From Salinimicrobium terrae DSM 17865 (lineage in GTDB: Bacteria; Bacteroidota; Bacteroidia; Flavobacteriales; Flavobacteriaceae): a stretch of 64,000 bases of DNA. The stretch covers positions 186,001 through 250,000 of the forward strand of contig NZ_AUKI01000017.1 of NCBI RefSeq assembly GCF_000424665.1, written 5' to 3'. Positions 1 to 7,549 of this stretch are shown here, piece after piece. Under the pieces are notes generated by a model. It did no database searches. It saw only the letters and a program-made list of their open reading frames with translations, and had not been told where the DNA came from. Position 1 is the stretch's first letter; every line of letters starts with the position of its first letter. Made by a program: the position numbers and the translations under genes.

Positions 1-1
1 A

Positions 2-115
2 CTTTCAGAAGCTCTCCAACTACAGGTCTCGCACTTGCTGCCCTATCCCGAAACAGGAGCAGGAATAGCTCCGGAAGAATACAGTATTAGGTTTGCAGCA
101 CTTGTTTCTGAATAG
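2..115 (+). CDS. C-terminal end of an unidentified protein (truncated by window edge)
   Basis: An open frame enters from the left edge and runs 37 codons to a TAG at 113-115. The visible tail contains LLPYPETGAG and ends RFAALVSE. The composition looks like real protein, and it points towards the Feo operon on the other strand, with only two bases between the stop codons. No family can be recognised from this fragment. The reading could be a chance frame, but no other frame stays open across the same stretch. Confidence 0.4.
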   Translation, partial: LSEALQLQVSHLLPYPETGAGIAPEEYSIRFAALVSE

Positions 116-117
116 GA

Positions 118-270
118 TTAATGACAGCTTCCGCAGCTGGTTTCACAAGTCTTATTGCTTTTCTTTTTACTTCCGAAGATAAATTTGGGCTTATAAACAA
201 ACTTGGTGAACATATATCCTACTGCTAAAGCAAAGGTTATAAAGACCAAGATTTCCTGAAATATTTCCAT
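118..270 (-). CDS. FeoB-associated Cys-rich membrane protein
   Basis: This is a 50-residue protein starting at the ATG at 268-270, two bases after the feoB stop. A longer frame upstream overlaps the feoB 3' end and is rejected. Residues 6-22 are a hydrophobic membrane segment. A basic linker follows, then a C-terminal cluster with cysteines at 42, 46 and 49 and a final histidine (CETSCGSCH). Small single-pass proteins with a Cys-rich tail downstream of feoB are a known family and are thought to assist Fe(II) transport. Position as the last gene of the feoA-feoB operon and the Cys tail support the call; metal binding is inferred. Confidence 0.75.
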   Translation of the reverse strand: MEIFQEILVFITFALAVGYMFTKFVYKPKFIFGSKKKSNKTCETSCGSCH

Positions 271-272
271 AA

Positions 273-2372
273 TTATTTTAATATCTGAAATGCGAACAAT
301 GCTGCGATGTAAGCAATTGCCGTCATAACTATTAATTGTAACACCGGCCATTTCCAGGTGTTGGTTTCTCTTTTTACGATCGCGAGGGTACTCATACATT
401 GCATTGCAAAGGCATAAAATAAAAGTAAGCTTACCCCACTTGCAAATGTAAAGAGAGGCCCCCCCAGAATATGATTTGTTTCCGATGCCATTCTTGATTT
501 AATGGTTTCTTCTTCGTCACTCCCTACGCTGTAAATTGTGGCCAGGGTACCCACAAAGACCTCCCTGGCAGCAAAGGAGCTTATGAGGGCAATACCAATT
601 TTCCAATCATAACCCAATGGTGCTACTGCGGGTTCTATAGCTTTTCCAAGATTTCCAATATAGGAATGCTGAAGTTTATAGGATGCTACCAGTTCATCGA
701 CTTCTGCTTCGGGAAGATAGGTCTCACTATATTTAGCTTCTACTATTTCACGGGCATTACTAAAATTCTCGCCGGGACCGTAACTCGCCAGGACCCAAAG
801 AATAATTGAAATGGCCAGAATAATCTTTCCGGCGCCGAGAACGAAAGCCTTTGTTTTCTCGACCACATTGATTCCAACATTTTTAAACATTGGCAGCTTG
901 TAATTAGGCATCTCAATTACAAAGTAGGAGCGGCTTTTTATTTTCAGAATCTTGTGCAGCACCCACGCAGAGAAAATAGCCATTCCAAAGCCAAGCAGGT
1001 AGAGTAACATGAGCGTAAGCCCCTGTAGATTTAAACTCATAAAAGTTCGCTCCGGGATTACAAGTGCAATAATAATAAGGTAAACCGGGAGCCTGGCAGA
1101 ACAGGTAGTGAAAGGCACCACAAGAATAGTGATCAACCTTTCCTTCCAATCTTCGATGTTTCGGGAGGCCATTACTGCCGGAATAGCACAGGCAGTGCCC
1201 GAAACCAGTGGAACCACACTTTTTCCACTAAGACCAAAGCGCCGCATGGTTCTGTCCATTAAGAAAACTACCCTACTCATATAGCCGCTTTCTTCAAGAA
1301 TGGAAATAAATAGAAATAGGAAAGCAATTTGAGGTATAAAAATTACAATTCCCCCCAGCCCGGGAATGACGCCCTCGGCAATCAAATCGGTAAATGGTCC
1401 TGCCGGTAAAGTAGCACGGGATATTTCACTCAGCTTTGCAAAAGAAGCATCAATAAAATCCATGGGATAGCTAGACCAGTCATAAATCGCCTGAAATATG
1501 AGTAGCAGGATTGCAAAGAATATTACATATCCCCAGACTTTATGGGTGAGGATCCTGTCCATTCCAGCCCTTAAACCTTTGGCGGCATTGACATCTACAG
1601 TCATTGCCTTTTTAAGGACATTGTTAATGAACTGGTATCTAAGGATGGTTTCCTTCTGCTGCATCCTTTTAAGGGTACTTTCATCCTTGGTTACAAAACC
1701 TTCACTGAGGGAGACGTTTTGGCGGTTAACATTTCCAAAATTTACATCCTGGGTGATTACCAGCCAAAGTTTGTACAGGGATTGGTTTGGAAAAGCATTT
1801 CTCAACCTGTTGAAATAATCCGGATCCATCGAGGATGCGTTCAAACACGGTTCTGTAGAGATATGCCTGTAATTTACGATGTACTCCTTAAGCTCCTCTA
1901 TCCCGGTGCGTTTTCTTGCACTCACCAGCACCACCTTGGTCTTTAATTCGGCTTCGAGAGCGGGAACGTCAATAGAAATTCCCTTGCGTTTCATCCTGTC
2001 GGCCATATTGATGACCAATATGGTCGGGATCTCAAGATCTTTGATCTGGGTGAAAAGCAGCAGGTTTCGCTTTAAATTTTCCACGTCACTTACTACTACC
2101 GCCACATCGGGATAATCCTTGTCGTTTTTATTGAGCAGGAGTTCAATGACCACATTTTCATCAAGAGAAGATGCATTAAGGCTATAAGTTCCCGGAAGAT
2201 CGAGAATGTGCGCCTTGACGTTCCGCGGAAGTTTACAAATTCCTTCTTTTTTCTCTACCGTTATTCCGGGATAATTCCCCACCTGTTGATTTAATCCCGT
2301 AAGCTGATTAAAAACAGAAGTTTTCCCGGTATTAGGATTCCCTATTAATGCGACATTTATCTGTTTGGCCAT
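273..2372 (-). CDS. feoB: Ferrous iron transporter FeoB
   Basis: Inner-membrane Fe(II) transporter of 699 residues with an N-terminal GTPase domain. The G1 motif GNPNTGKT is at residues 11-18, G3 DLPG at 58-61 and G4 NMAD at 122-125. The C-terminal half carries many hydrophobic segments, including the conserved Gate-like stretches around EESGYMSRVVFLMDR and a second copy containing AAREVFVGTLA. Length is normal for the family. It starts two bases after feoA and is followed by the small Cys-rich protein, so the three genes form one operon. Import of Fe(II) driven or gated by GTP hydrolysis is the established family role. Confidence 0.97.
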   Translation of the reverse strand: MAKQINVALIGNPNTGKTSVFNQLTGLNQQVGNYPGITVEKKEGICKLPRNVKAHILDLPGTYSLNASSLDENVVIELLLNKNDKDYPDVAVVVSDVENLKRNLLLFTQIKDLEIPTILVINMADRMKRKGISIDVPALEAELKTKVVLVSARKRTGIEELKEYIVNYRHISTEPCLNASSMDPDYFNRLRNAFPNQSLYKLWLVITQDVNFGNVNRQNVSLSEGFVTKDESTLKRMQQKETILRYQFINNVLKKAMTVDVNAAKGLRAGMDRILTHKVWGYVIFFAILLLIFQAIYDWSSYPMDFIDASFAKLSEISRATLPAGPFTDLIAEGVIPGLGGIVIFIPQIAFLFLFISILEESGYMSRVVFLMDRTMRRFGLSGKSVVPLVSGTACAIPAVMASRNIEDWKERLITILVVPFTTCSARLPVYLIIIALVIPERTFMSLNLQGLTLMLLYLLGFGMAIFSAWVLHKILKIKSRSYFVIEMPNYKLPMFKNVGINVVEKTKAFVLGAGKIILAISIILWVLASYGPGENFSNAREIVEAKYSETYLPEAEVDELVASYKLQHSYIGNLGKAIEPAVAPLGYDWKIGIALISSFAAREVFVGTLATIYSVGSDEEETIKSRMASETNHILGGPLFTFASGVSLLLFYAFAMQCMSTLAIVKRETNTWKWPVLQLIVMTAIAYIAALFAFQILK

Positions 2373-2374
2373 AA

Positions 2375-2605
2375 TCAGGGAATAATTTCAATTTCAATTT
2401 GCTGGGCAGTTTCTTTTCTTATTGCCAAATGGCTGCCGTTTATGTTGAGGTAAAGCGGATCTCTGAAAGGAGCTGTTTGTACCAGCTCAACTTCATTCCC
2501 TGGCAGGCATCCCATCTCAAGAAGTTTTAGTGGAATAACTTCTGCAGAAATATCCTTGATTATGCCTCGTTGGCCCCTTTTAAGATCGGCAATTGTAGTG
2601 GTCAA
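2375..2605 (-). CDS. feoA: Ferrous iron transport accessory protein FeoA
   Basis: A 76-residue cytosolic SH3-like protein. The central motif LLEMGCLPGNEVELV is typical of FeoA. FeoA proteins are thought to interact with FeoB and affect its activity. It lies directly upstream of feoB with a two-base gap on the same strand. No FeoC-like gene is visible nearby. Confidence 0.93.
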   Translation of the reverse strand: MTTTIADLKRGQRGIIKDISAEVIPLKLLEMGCLPGNEVELVQTAPFRDPLYLNINGSHLAIRKETAQQIEIEIIP

Positions 2606-2715
2606 TATTTATTTAGATTGATTTTAAACAAGGCAAAAATAAGGCAAAAACTACTATTAGAAAAACCTGCATTCACAAAAGAAAATTTTAAATGTATTTC
2701 CTTCTTCAGATTCAG

Positions 2716-3387
2716 TTACTGGTATTCTTTTTTCAGGATCTCAATATCCTGCATAAGGTCGTCAATTGCGTTACTATCTGTACCGTCGTAAAAACCTCTT
2801 ATTCTGCTTTTCTTATCGACAAGAACAAAGTTTTCGGTATGGATCATATCAAATGGTCCACCATCTCCATCACTCTTTGCAGCCAAATAGGATTTTCTGG
2901 CAAGGTCATAGATCTCCTTTTTGTCTCCGGTGACGAGGTTCCATTTCTCATCATTTACTCCTTTTTCATTGGCATATTTACGTAATACAGGCACACTATC
3001 ATGATTTGGAATCACTGTGTGAGACAGTAGAAGTACCTCCTTATCATCTTTTAACTCCTCCTGGATCTTGAGCATATGCTCTGTCATTATTGGACAAATA
3101 GTTTGACAGGTAGTGAAGAAAAAATCGGCTACATAAATTTTATCTTTATAAAAATCCCGGGTTATTGTATCTCCGCTTTGATTGTAAAGCTCAAAATCCT
3201 CAATAGTATGATATTTCCTTACTTCCTGCATGGTGCTGTCAACAAGTTCAGCATTAACCATATCGGGTTGGAAAACCGGAAGTCTTTTCTCGGGTGTCAG
3301 GATGTTATAAATAATTATAATGATGATCGCCGACAGCACAAAGAGAAAGATTCCGAAGAACTTGTATTTCGCAAAAAATTGGAGCAT
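2716..3387 (-). CDS. SCO1/SenC family copper-thiol protein
   Basis: Predicted 223-residue membrane-anchored thioredoxin-fold protein. The ATG at 3387 is preferred over one six codons upstream because the hydrophobic anchor (residues about 11-29) then sits right at the N-terminus. The copper-binding pair is C94/C98 in TTCQTICP, with the conserved histidine H183 in MIHTENF. SCO proteins deliver copper to, or reduce thiols of, the CuA site of cytochrome oxidase. It is 110 bp upstream of feoA on the same strand and may be co-transcribed with it. Confidence 0.9.
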   Translation of the reverse strand: MLQFFAKYKFFGIFLFVLSAIIIIIIYNILTPEKRLPVFQPDMVNAELVDSTMQEVRKYHTIEDFELYNQSGDTITRDFYKDKIYVADFFFTTCQTICPIMTEHMLKIQEELKDDKEVLLLSHTVIPNHDSVPVLRKYANEKGVNDEKWNLVTGDKKEIYDLARKSYLAAKSDGDGGPFDMIHTENFVLVDKKSRIRGFYDGTDSNAIDDLMQDIEILKKEYQ

Positions 3388-3539
3388 AAAATTTATTTCG
3401 TACAAAATTACGATTCTAATTCGTATTTTTTGGACCCCAGGCTACTAAAATTGACTGATCCTGAACCTACTGAATTTTAGACTTTTTTGAGAACCTTTAA
3501 AAGTTTACTTTTGTGCGATTTTAATTTACCTAGATTGCT

Positions 3540-4913
3540 ATGGATCCCTTTTTTATAAAAGCACTTCAATTAATACTAAGTTTATCAATTCTTATCGTTC
3601 TGCACGAGCTTGGACATTACTTACCAGCGAAAATGTTCGGGATTAAAGTGGAAAAGTTTTTCCTGTTTTTTGATGTGAAATTTGCTCTTTTTAAAAAGAA
3701 AATAGGAGATACAGTCTATGGAATTGGGTGGCTTCCGCTGGGTGGTTATGTGAAGATCGCCGGTATGATAGACGAGAGTATGGATAAGGAGCAAATGGCA
3801 CAAGCGCCAAAACCCTGGGAATTCCGCAGCAAACCTGCCTGGCAAAGACTTATTGTGATGATAGGAGGGGTGACCGTGAATATTGTTCTTGGATTTTTTA
3901 TCTATATGATGGTAGTGTTCACATGGGGTAGTCCTTATATTGCTCCCGAAGACATGCCAAACGGTTTTGCCGTAGATGACACGTTCAAAGAATATGGATT
4001 TCAGGATGGGGATAAGGTTCTGGCAGTAAATGGAGAGGAACTTAAGAATAGTATTGATATCAACAAATACCTTTTTTTACGGGATGTCAATAATATTACT
4101 GTAGAACATCAGGACGGGCAAAGAGAGACTATTTCTGTGCCCGAAGAAATAGGATCTCAAATGTTTGAACAGGGGGTGATGCAACCCTTTGTGCCTATGA
4201 CAATTCCAATATTGGATTCTGTAGTGGCGGGAAGCCCTGCAGATCTTGCCGGTTTAAAGAAAGGGGACAGGATCATTTCTATCAATGATATTGAAATTGG
4301 ATACTGGCATCAATTGACCCGACAGGTTGAGGCAAGTAAGGATCAGGAATTAAGGCTGGTCTACAGCCGTGAAGGAGAATTTGAAAGTGTAGAACTGGAT
4401 GAAGTTAACGCAGAAATCCTGGAAAATCACCTTCAAACGGTTTCTCTTACTCCAAATGAGGAAGGGAATTTGGGGGTGTATGTATTCCCACAATCTTCTA
4501 TCAAGGTTAGCAGGGAGCATTTTTCATTTGCTGAAAGTATTGAAAAGGGATTTGATTTGGCTTACTGGACGCTGCACGATTATGTAGCCCAGTTCAAATA
4601 TGTATTTACCAAAAAAGGAGCAACCCAGGTAGGGGGATTTGGTGCCATTGGTGGCCTTTTTCCCGATGCATGGAACTGGCAGGCCTTTTGGATGACTACC
4701 GCCTTTATTTCCATAATTCTTGCTTTTATGAATATCCTGCCTATTCCGGCTCTTGACGGTGGGCATGTTGTATTTCTTCTTTACGAAATGGTAACGGGCA
4801 GAGCTCCAAACGAAAAATTTATGGAATATGCACAGCTCGTTGGTTTTGTGATTTTGATCGCGCTGGTGTTGTTCGCTAACGGCAATGACATTTACCGCTG
4901 GCTGTTTGAATAA
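3540..4913 (+). CDS. rseP: RIP metalloprotease RseP (M50 family)
   Basis: Intramembrane site-2 protease of 457 residues. The zinc motif HELGH is at residues 22-26 in the first membrane helix, and the second metal-site motif LDGGH is near residue 405. A PDZ domain lies around residues 225-275 (VAGSPADLAGLKKGDRI), and a more diverged one precedes it. Family members cut anti-sigma factors or signal peptide remnants in the inner membrane. The gene is monocistronic: divergent from SCO1 and followed by a hairpin terminator. Confidence 0.94.
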   Translation: MDPFFIKALQLILSLSILIVLHELGHYLPAKMFGIKVEKFFLFFDVKFALFKKKIGDTVYGIGWLPLGGYVKIAGMIDESMDKEQMAQAPKPWEFRSKPAWQRLIVMIGGVTVNIVLGFFIYMMVVFTWGSPYIAPEDMPNGFAVDDTFKEYGFQDGDKVLAVNGEELKNSIDINKYLFLRDVNNITVEHQDGQRETISVPEEIGSQMFEQGVMQPFVPMTIPILDSVVAGSPADLAGLKKGDRIISINDIEIGYWHQLTRQVEASKDQELRLVYSREGEFESVELDEVNAEILENHLQTVSLTPNEEGNLGVYVFPQSSIKVSREHFSFAESIEKGFDLAYWTLHDYVAQFKYVFTKKGATQVGGFGAIGGLFPDAWNWQAFWMTTAFISIILAFMNILPIPALDGGHVVFLLYEMVTGRAPNEKFMEYAQLVGFVILIALVLFANGNDIYRWLFE

Positions 4914-4938
4914 AATTTTAATTAACTGATATTAAGTG

Positions 4939-4972
4939 AGGCCGGAAAGTGATATTTTCGGCCTTCATTTTT
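4939..4972 (+). terminator. Rho-independent terminator after rseP
   Basis: A GC-rich inverted repeat (AGGCCG with CGGCCT) starts 25 bases after the rseP stop and is followed by a T-rich run (CATTTTTAT). It separates rseP from the nucleotidase gene. Confidence 0.7.
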
Positions 4973-4982
4973 ATCCCTCGTT

Positions 4983-6431
4983 ATGAAAGCATTTTTTATC
5001 TCTGCTCCGGAATACCTTCGGAAAATGACCTTTTTGACAGGTATTATTTTATTGATGTCCTGTTCTTCAGAAAGTCCCGATAATCCTGCTCCGCCTGAAG
5101 TTGAGCCGCAAGCCGAGAACATCGTTATTTACTCCATCAATGATCCTCACGGAAAGATTCAGAATTTTGGCAGGATCAAGGCTATTATTGATAAAGAAAA
5201 AGAAACTGAATCGCAGGTTTTTTTCGTCTCTGGTGGAGATATCTTCTCCGGAAATCCTATTGTAGACTATCATCCCGAAAAAGGCTTTCCTATTGTTGAC
5301 TTAATGGGAAAAGCCGGTATGGATGTTAGTGCTCTTGGTAACCATGAATTTGATTACGGGCAGGAAGTGCTCCAAAAGAGAATGTTGGATGCCACTTTTC
5401 CGTTCCTGTGTGCAAACCTGGAAAAGAGTTCAGGAGGTTTTACGATTCCGCAGGGAAAGGTGATCCTGGAAAAAGACCGATTTAAAATTGCGTTTATAAG
5501 TGTAGTTGAAACAGGTTCGGCAGATAATAAGCCGTTGTCTCATCCTAAAAAGCTTCAGGGACTGGAATTTACTGAAGGGGTGAACGCCATGCAGAAGTAT
5601 CAGGATGATTCTGAAATAATGGCAGCCGACCTGGTGGTGGCCCTGACCCATTACGGGAAAAATGGCGACAAAATGATTCTTGAGCAGCATGATTTTGTCG
5701 ACCTGGTTATCGGAGGTCATAATCATGCCATTTATAGCGAGCAGGTGGCGGGAAGATATATGGTGCAGTCGGGATCAGATCTCAAACTTCTCACTAAATT
5801 GAGTCTTACCGTTCAGAATGGAGAAGTCACCCGCTACACCCATGAACTCATTTATCTTGATGAAGTTACTGAAACTGATAATGCAATGGAGCAGTTAATC
5901 TCGGAGTACAACAATAAACCTGAATTTTTTGAAGAAATAGGCACCTCTTTAAAAGATCACAATACTCCTGAAACGGCCTGCTTCTATACAGATGCCCTTC
6001 GCACTATTACCGGTGCCGATATTGTTTTCCAGAACTATGGTGGAGTTAGAGCAGGATTGGAATTTGGCAGTATCACACCTTTTGATATTTACACGATTGA
6101 TCCTTTCCAGAATGGGCTGGATTCTTTCAACATGACTGTAGAACAGCTGGAAATTTTCCTTAATGCTTCTTATGCTCCCTCCCTGGCATATTCCGGAATA
6201 AAGATGGAGCAAAGAAATGGAAAGGTTGAGCTTATTGCAGATGATGGAAAACCGTTACCCAATTCTACAGAAATAACCGTAGCTTTAAATGATTACCTGT
6301 CGAATGTTTACATGCAGGATTTCCGGGAACCCACCAGTACTTATGAAAAAACTACTGCCGAATATCTAATCGATTACCTGAAGGAATACCAGTCTGTAAT
6401 CGATAATGATGGCTGTAACCGCGGAATTTAA
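4983..6431 (+). CDS. 5'-nucleotidase / UshA-like metallophosphatase lipoprotein
   Basis: A 482-residue exported calcineurin-like phosphoesterase. The N-terminus is hydrophobic and ends in LLMSCSS, a lipobox, so it is probably anchored to the outer membrane. Metal-ligand motifs are in order: NDPHG near residue 53, GGD near 84, GNHE near 119 and GGHNH near 243. The second half matches the 5'-nucleotidase C-terminal substrate domain, with NYGGVRAG and the DPFQN segment. Members hydrolyse nucleotides or UDP-sugars outside the cytoplasm. The first motif reads NDPHG rather than the usual NDxHG with T/F, a mild variation. Confidence 0.88.
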   Translation: MKAFFISAPEYLRKMTFLTGIILLMSCSSESPDNPAPPEVEPQAENIVIYSINDPHGKIQNFGRIKAIIDKEKETESQVFFVSGGDIFSGNPIVDYHPEKGFPIVDLMGKAGMDVSALGNHEFDYGQEVLQKRMLDATFPFLCANLEKSSGGFTIPQGKVILEKDRFKIAFISVVETGSADNKPLSHPKKLQGLEFTEGVNAMQKYQDDSEIMAADLVVALTHYGKNGDKMILEQHDFVDLVIGGHNHAIYSEQVAGRYMVQSGSDLKLLTKLSLTVQNGEVTRYTHELIYLDEVTETDNAMEQLISEYNNKPEFFEEIGTSLKDHNTPETACFYTDALRTITGADIVFQNYGGVRAGLEFGSITPFDIYTIDPFQNGLDSFNMTVEQLEIFLNASYAPSLAYSGIKMEQRNGKVELIADDGKPLPNSTEITVALNDYLSNVYMQDFREPTSTYEKTTAEYLIDYLKEYQSVIDNDGCNRGI

Positions 6432-6488
6432 TTTCTTACAAAAATATCATTTTTTAAGAGAGAGATTAAGAAGAGCCTGAATATTAAG

Positions 6489-6513
6489 AACCACCCGAAC
6501 AGGTGGTTTTTTG
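6489..6513 (+). terminator. Rho-independent terminator after the nucleotidase
   Basis: A perfect 7-bp stem AACCACC / GGTGGTT with a six-base loop is followed by T-rich sequence, 58 bases after the stop codon. Confidence 0.8.
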
Positions 6514-6581
6514 CTTCCCTGGATCCAAAAGTAATGAGAGTCGGGACAGATTTCCCATCCAATGAATATTTAGAACTAGAA

Positions 6582-6680
6582 ATGCCATCTAAAAAAAGGC
6601 AATTACAAAGAAAGCTTCTCCTCCTGGGCTTTCCTTGACTTTGTTGCTCTTCGCTCGGGACAGGCTTCTCGCCCAAATGT
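6582..6680. repeat. Diverged tRNA-Asn 3'-end repeat with palindromic insert
   Basis: The stretch repeats the pattern ATGCCATCTAAAAAA, then ACAAAGAAAGC, then TCCTCCT..GGGCT that is seen again from about 6695. The CTCCT-GGGCT part corresponds to the 3' end of tRNA-Asn read on the minus strand. It then continues into a segment ending CTTCTCGCCCAAA that also occurs at 7291-7306. This is a decayed copy of a tRNA-Asn tail plus an interspersed palindromic repeat. Confidence 0.6.
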
Positions 6681-6694
6681 ATTCAGAAACAAAA

Positions 6695-6717
6695 ATGCCA
6701 TCTAAAAAAGATGGCAT
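6695..6717 (-). terminator. Terminator downstream of the tRNA-Asn/GIY-YIG cluster
   Basis: The perfect inverted repeat ATGCCATC / GATGGCAT flanks an A/T loop. On the minus strand it is followed by TTTTTG, giving a good intrinsic terminator for transcription running from the tRNA-Asn genes through the GIY-YIG gene. Confidence 0.7.
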
Positions 6718-6729
6718 TAACAAAGAAAG

Positions 6730-6788
6730 CTCCTCCTCTTGGGCTCGAACCAACCCCGATAGCTATCGGGGCTCTGATTAACAGTCAG
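6730..6788 (-). pseudogene. Truncated tRNA-Asn fragment interrupted by an 18-bp palindrome
   Basis: On the minus strand this matches the anticodon arm and T arm/acceptor 3' half of the two intact tRNA-Asn genes nearby. The five bases GGACC between them are replaced by the perfect palindrome CCCCGATAGCTATCGGGG (6754-6771). The 5' half (acceptor and D arm) is missing, so it cannot make a tRNA. The upstream edge overlaps the stop codon of the GIY-YIG gene. Confidence 0.8.
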
Positions 6789-7069
6789 GAATATTTTGCT
6801 CTTAATTTTGTAATCAACTCGGGAAATTTCTTGAGATTTTGAATATAGACTTTACTTTTCATTTGCTTTACGTGCCTCTCAATGGCAAGTGCCTGCCGTT
6901 TATTATCGCATTGAAAGTGAAGGAAAACCTCCCAATCATCTGTTTTGCCAGTAAATTTGGTGGTGGGTGCCGTTATATGAAAATCCATTCTACGGTTTAA
7001 ATTGGAAGTCACACCTGTATAATGTCGACTAAGCTTTTTAGAGAATAATATGTATACCCAGTAGTTCAT
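6785..7069 (-). CDS. Small GIY-YIG domain nuclease-like protein
   Basis: A 94-residue protein starting at the ATG at 7069; a GTG seven codons upstream is possible but less likely. The N-terminus has the hallmark pair: YWVYIL, then about ten residues later YTGVTSNLNRRMDFH. A basic C-terminal half contains ERHVKQMKS. This is the standalone GIY-YIG (UvrC-N-like) family common in Bacteroidetes, of unproven function, presumed to bind or cut DNA. It sits 44 bases after an intact tRNA-Asn on the same strand. Its TGA stop (6785-6787) lies inside a tRNA-Asn fragment, so the gene appears inserted in or spread with the tRNA locus. Confidence 0.85.
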   Translation of the reverse strand: MNYWVYILFSKKLSRHYTGVTSNLNRRMDFHITAPTTKFTGKTDDWEVFLHFQCDNKRQALAIERHVKQMKSKVYIQNLKKFPELITKLRAKYS

Positions 7070-7112
7070 TTTAGAAATAAGAAAGGCCACCTTTTCAGAT
7101 AGCCTTCCATTG

Positions 7113-7186
7113 CTCCTCCTCTTGGGCTCGAACCAAGGACCCTCTGATTAACAGTCAGATGCTCTAACCAGCTGAGCTAAGGAGGA
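7113..7186 (-). tRNA. tRNA-Asn(GTT), copy 1
   Basis: A 74-nt cloverleaf. The acceptor TCCTCCT pairs with AGGAGGA, the D arm is GCTC/GAGC, the anticodon stem TCTGA/TCAGA encloses CTGTTAA (anticodon GTT), and the T arm CTTGG/CCAAG encloses TTCGAGC. The discriminator base is G. The CCA end is not fully encoded. It differs from the second copy by one D-loop base. Confidence 0.97.
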
Positions 7187-7235
7187 ATTTCAATATGTCT
7201 TTAGTGGAATATTAAGGTCACTAAAACCCCTTTAA

Positions 7236-7312
7236 ATCTTGCTCCTCCTCTTGGGCTTCCCTCGATCCCGAAGTATCGGGACTCGGGATAAACTTCTCGC
7301 CCAAAGAAAATT
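7236..7312. repeat. tRNA-Asn 3'-tail fragment plus palindromic insert between the two tRNA genes
   Basis: The string starting ATCTTGCTCCTCCTCTTGG recurs at the 3' end of tRNA-Asn copy 2 (from 7322). Here it breaks off after GGGCT and continues into overlapping inverted repeats built from ATCCCG/CGGGAT and then CTTCTCGCCCAAAG. It is a partial tRNA duplicate capped by the same kind of palindromic element as at 6582-6680. Confidence 0.65.
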
Positions 7313-7327
7313 CGTTTCAAAATCTTG

Positions 7328-7401
7328 CTCCTCCTCTTGGGCTCGAACCAAGGACCCTCTGATTAACAGTCAGATGCTCTAACCAACTGAGCTAAGGAGG
7401 A
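7328..7401 (-). tRNA. tRNA-Asn(GTT), copy 2
   Basis: A 74-nt cloverleaf identical to copy 1 except for one D-loop base (A for G on the tRNA strand). The anticodon loop CTGTTAA reads Asn. It is the first element of the minus-strand cluster tRNA-Asn, tRNA-Asn, GIY-YIG. Confidence 0.97.
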
Positions 7402-7549
7402 ATGTCGCAACCATTTTTGCGGTTGCAAATATAGTTGAAAATTTCTATTTCACTAAAGAAAGAGCCAAAAAAGTACTTTCAGAAGAAAATTTTTTTATTT
7501 GTTTTTCCTGGTTTCTAAATAACCGAAAATCTCATGTACAATAATCTTC

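Noticed and set aside
7113-7401. Two tRNA-Asn copies as att sites of a small island
   Set aside because: Only 140 bp of repeats lies between them and both are complete, so a tandem tRNA duplication explains them better.
6582-7401. CRISPR array
   Set aside because: The repeats are of unequal length, are tRNA-derived and have no regular spacers; no cas genes are present.
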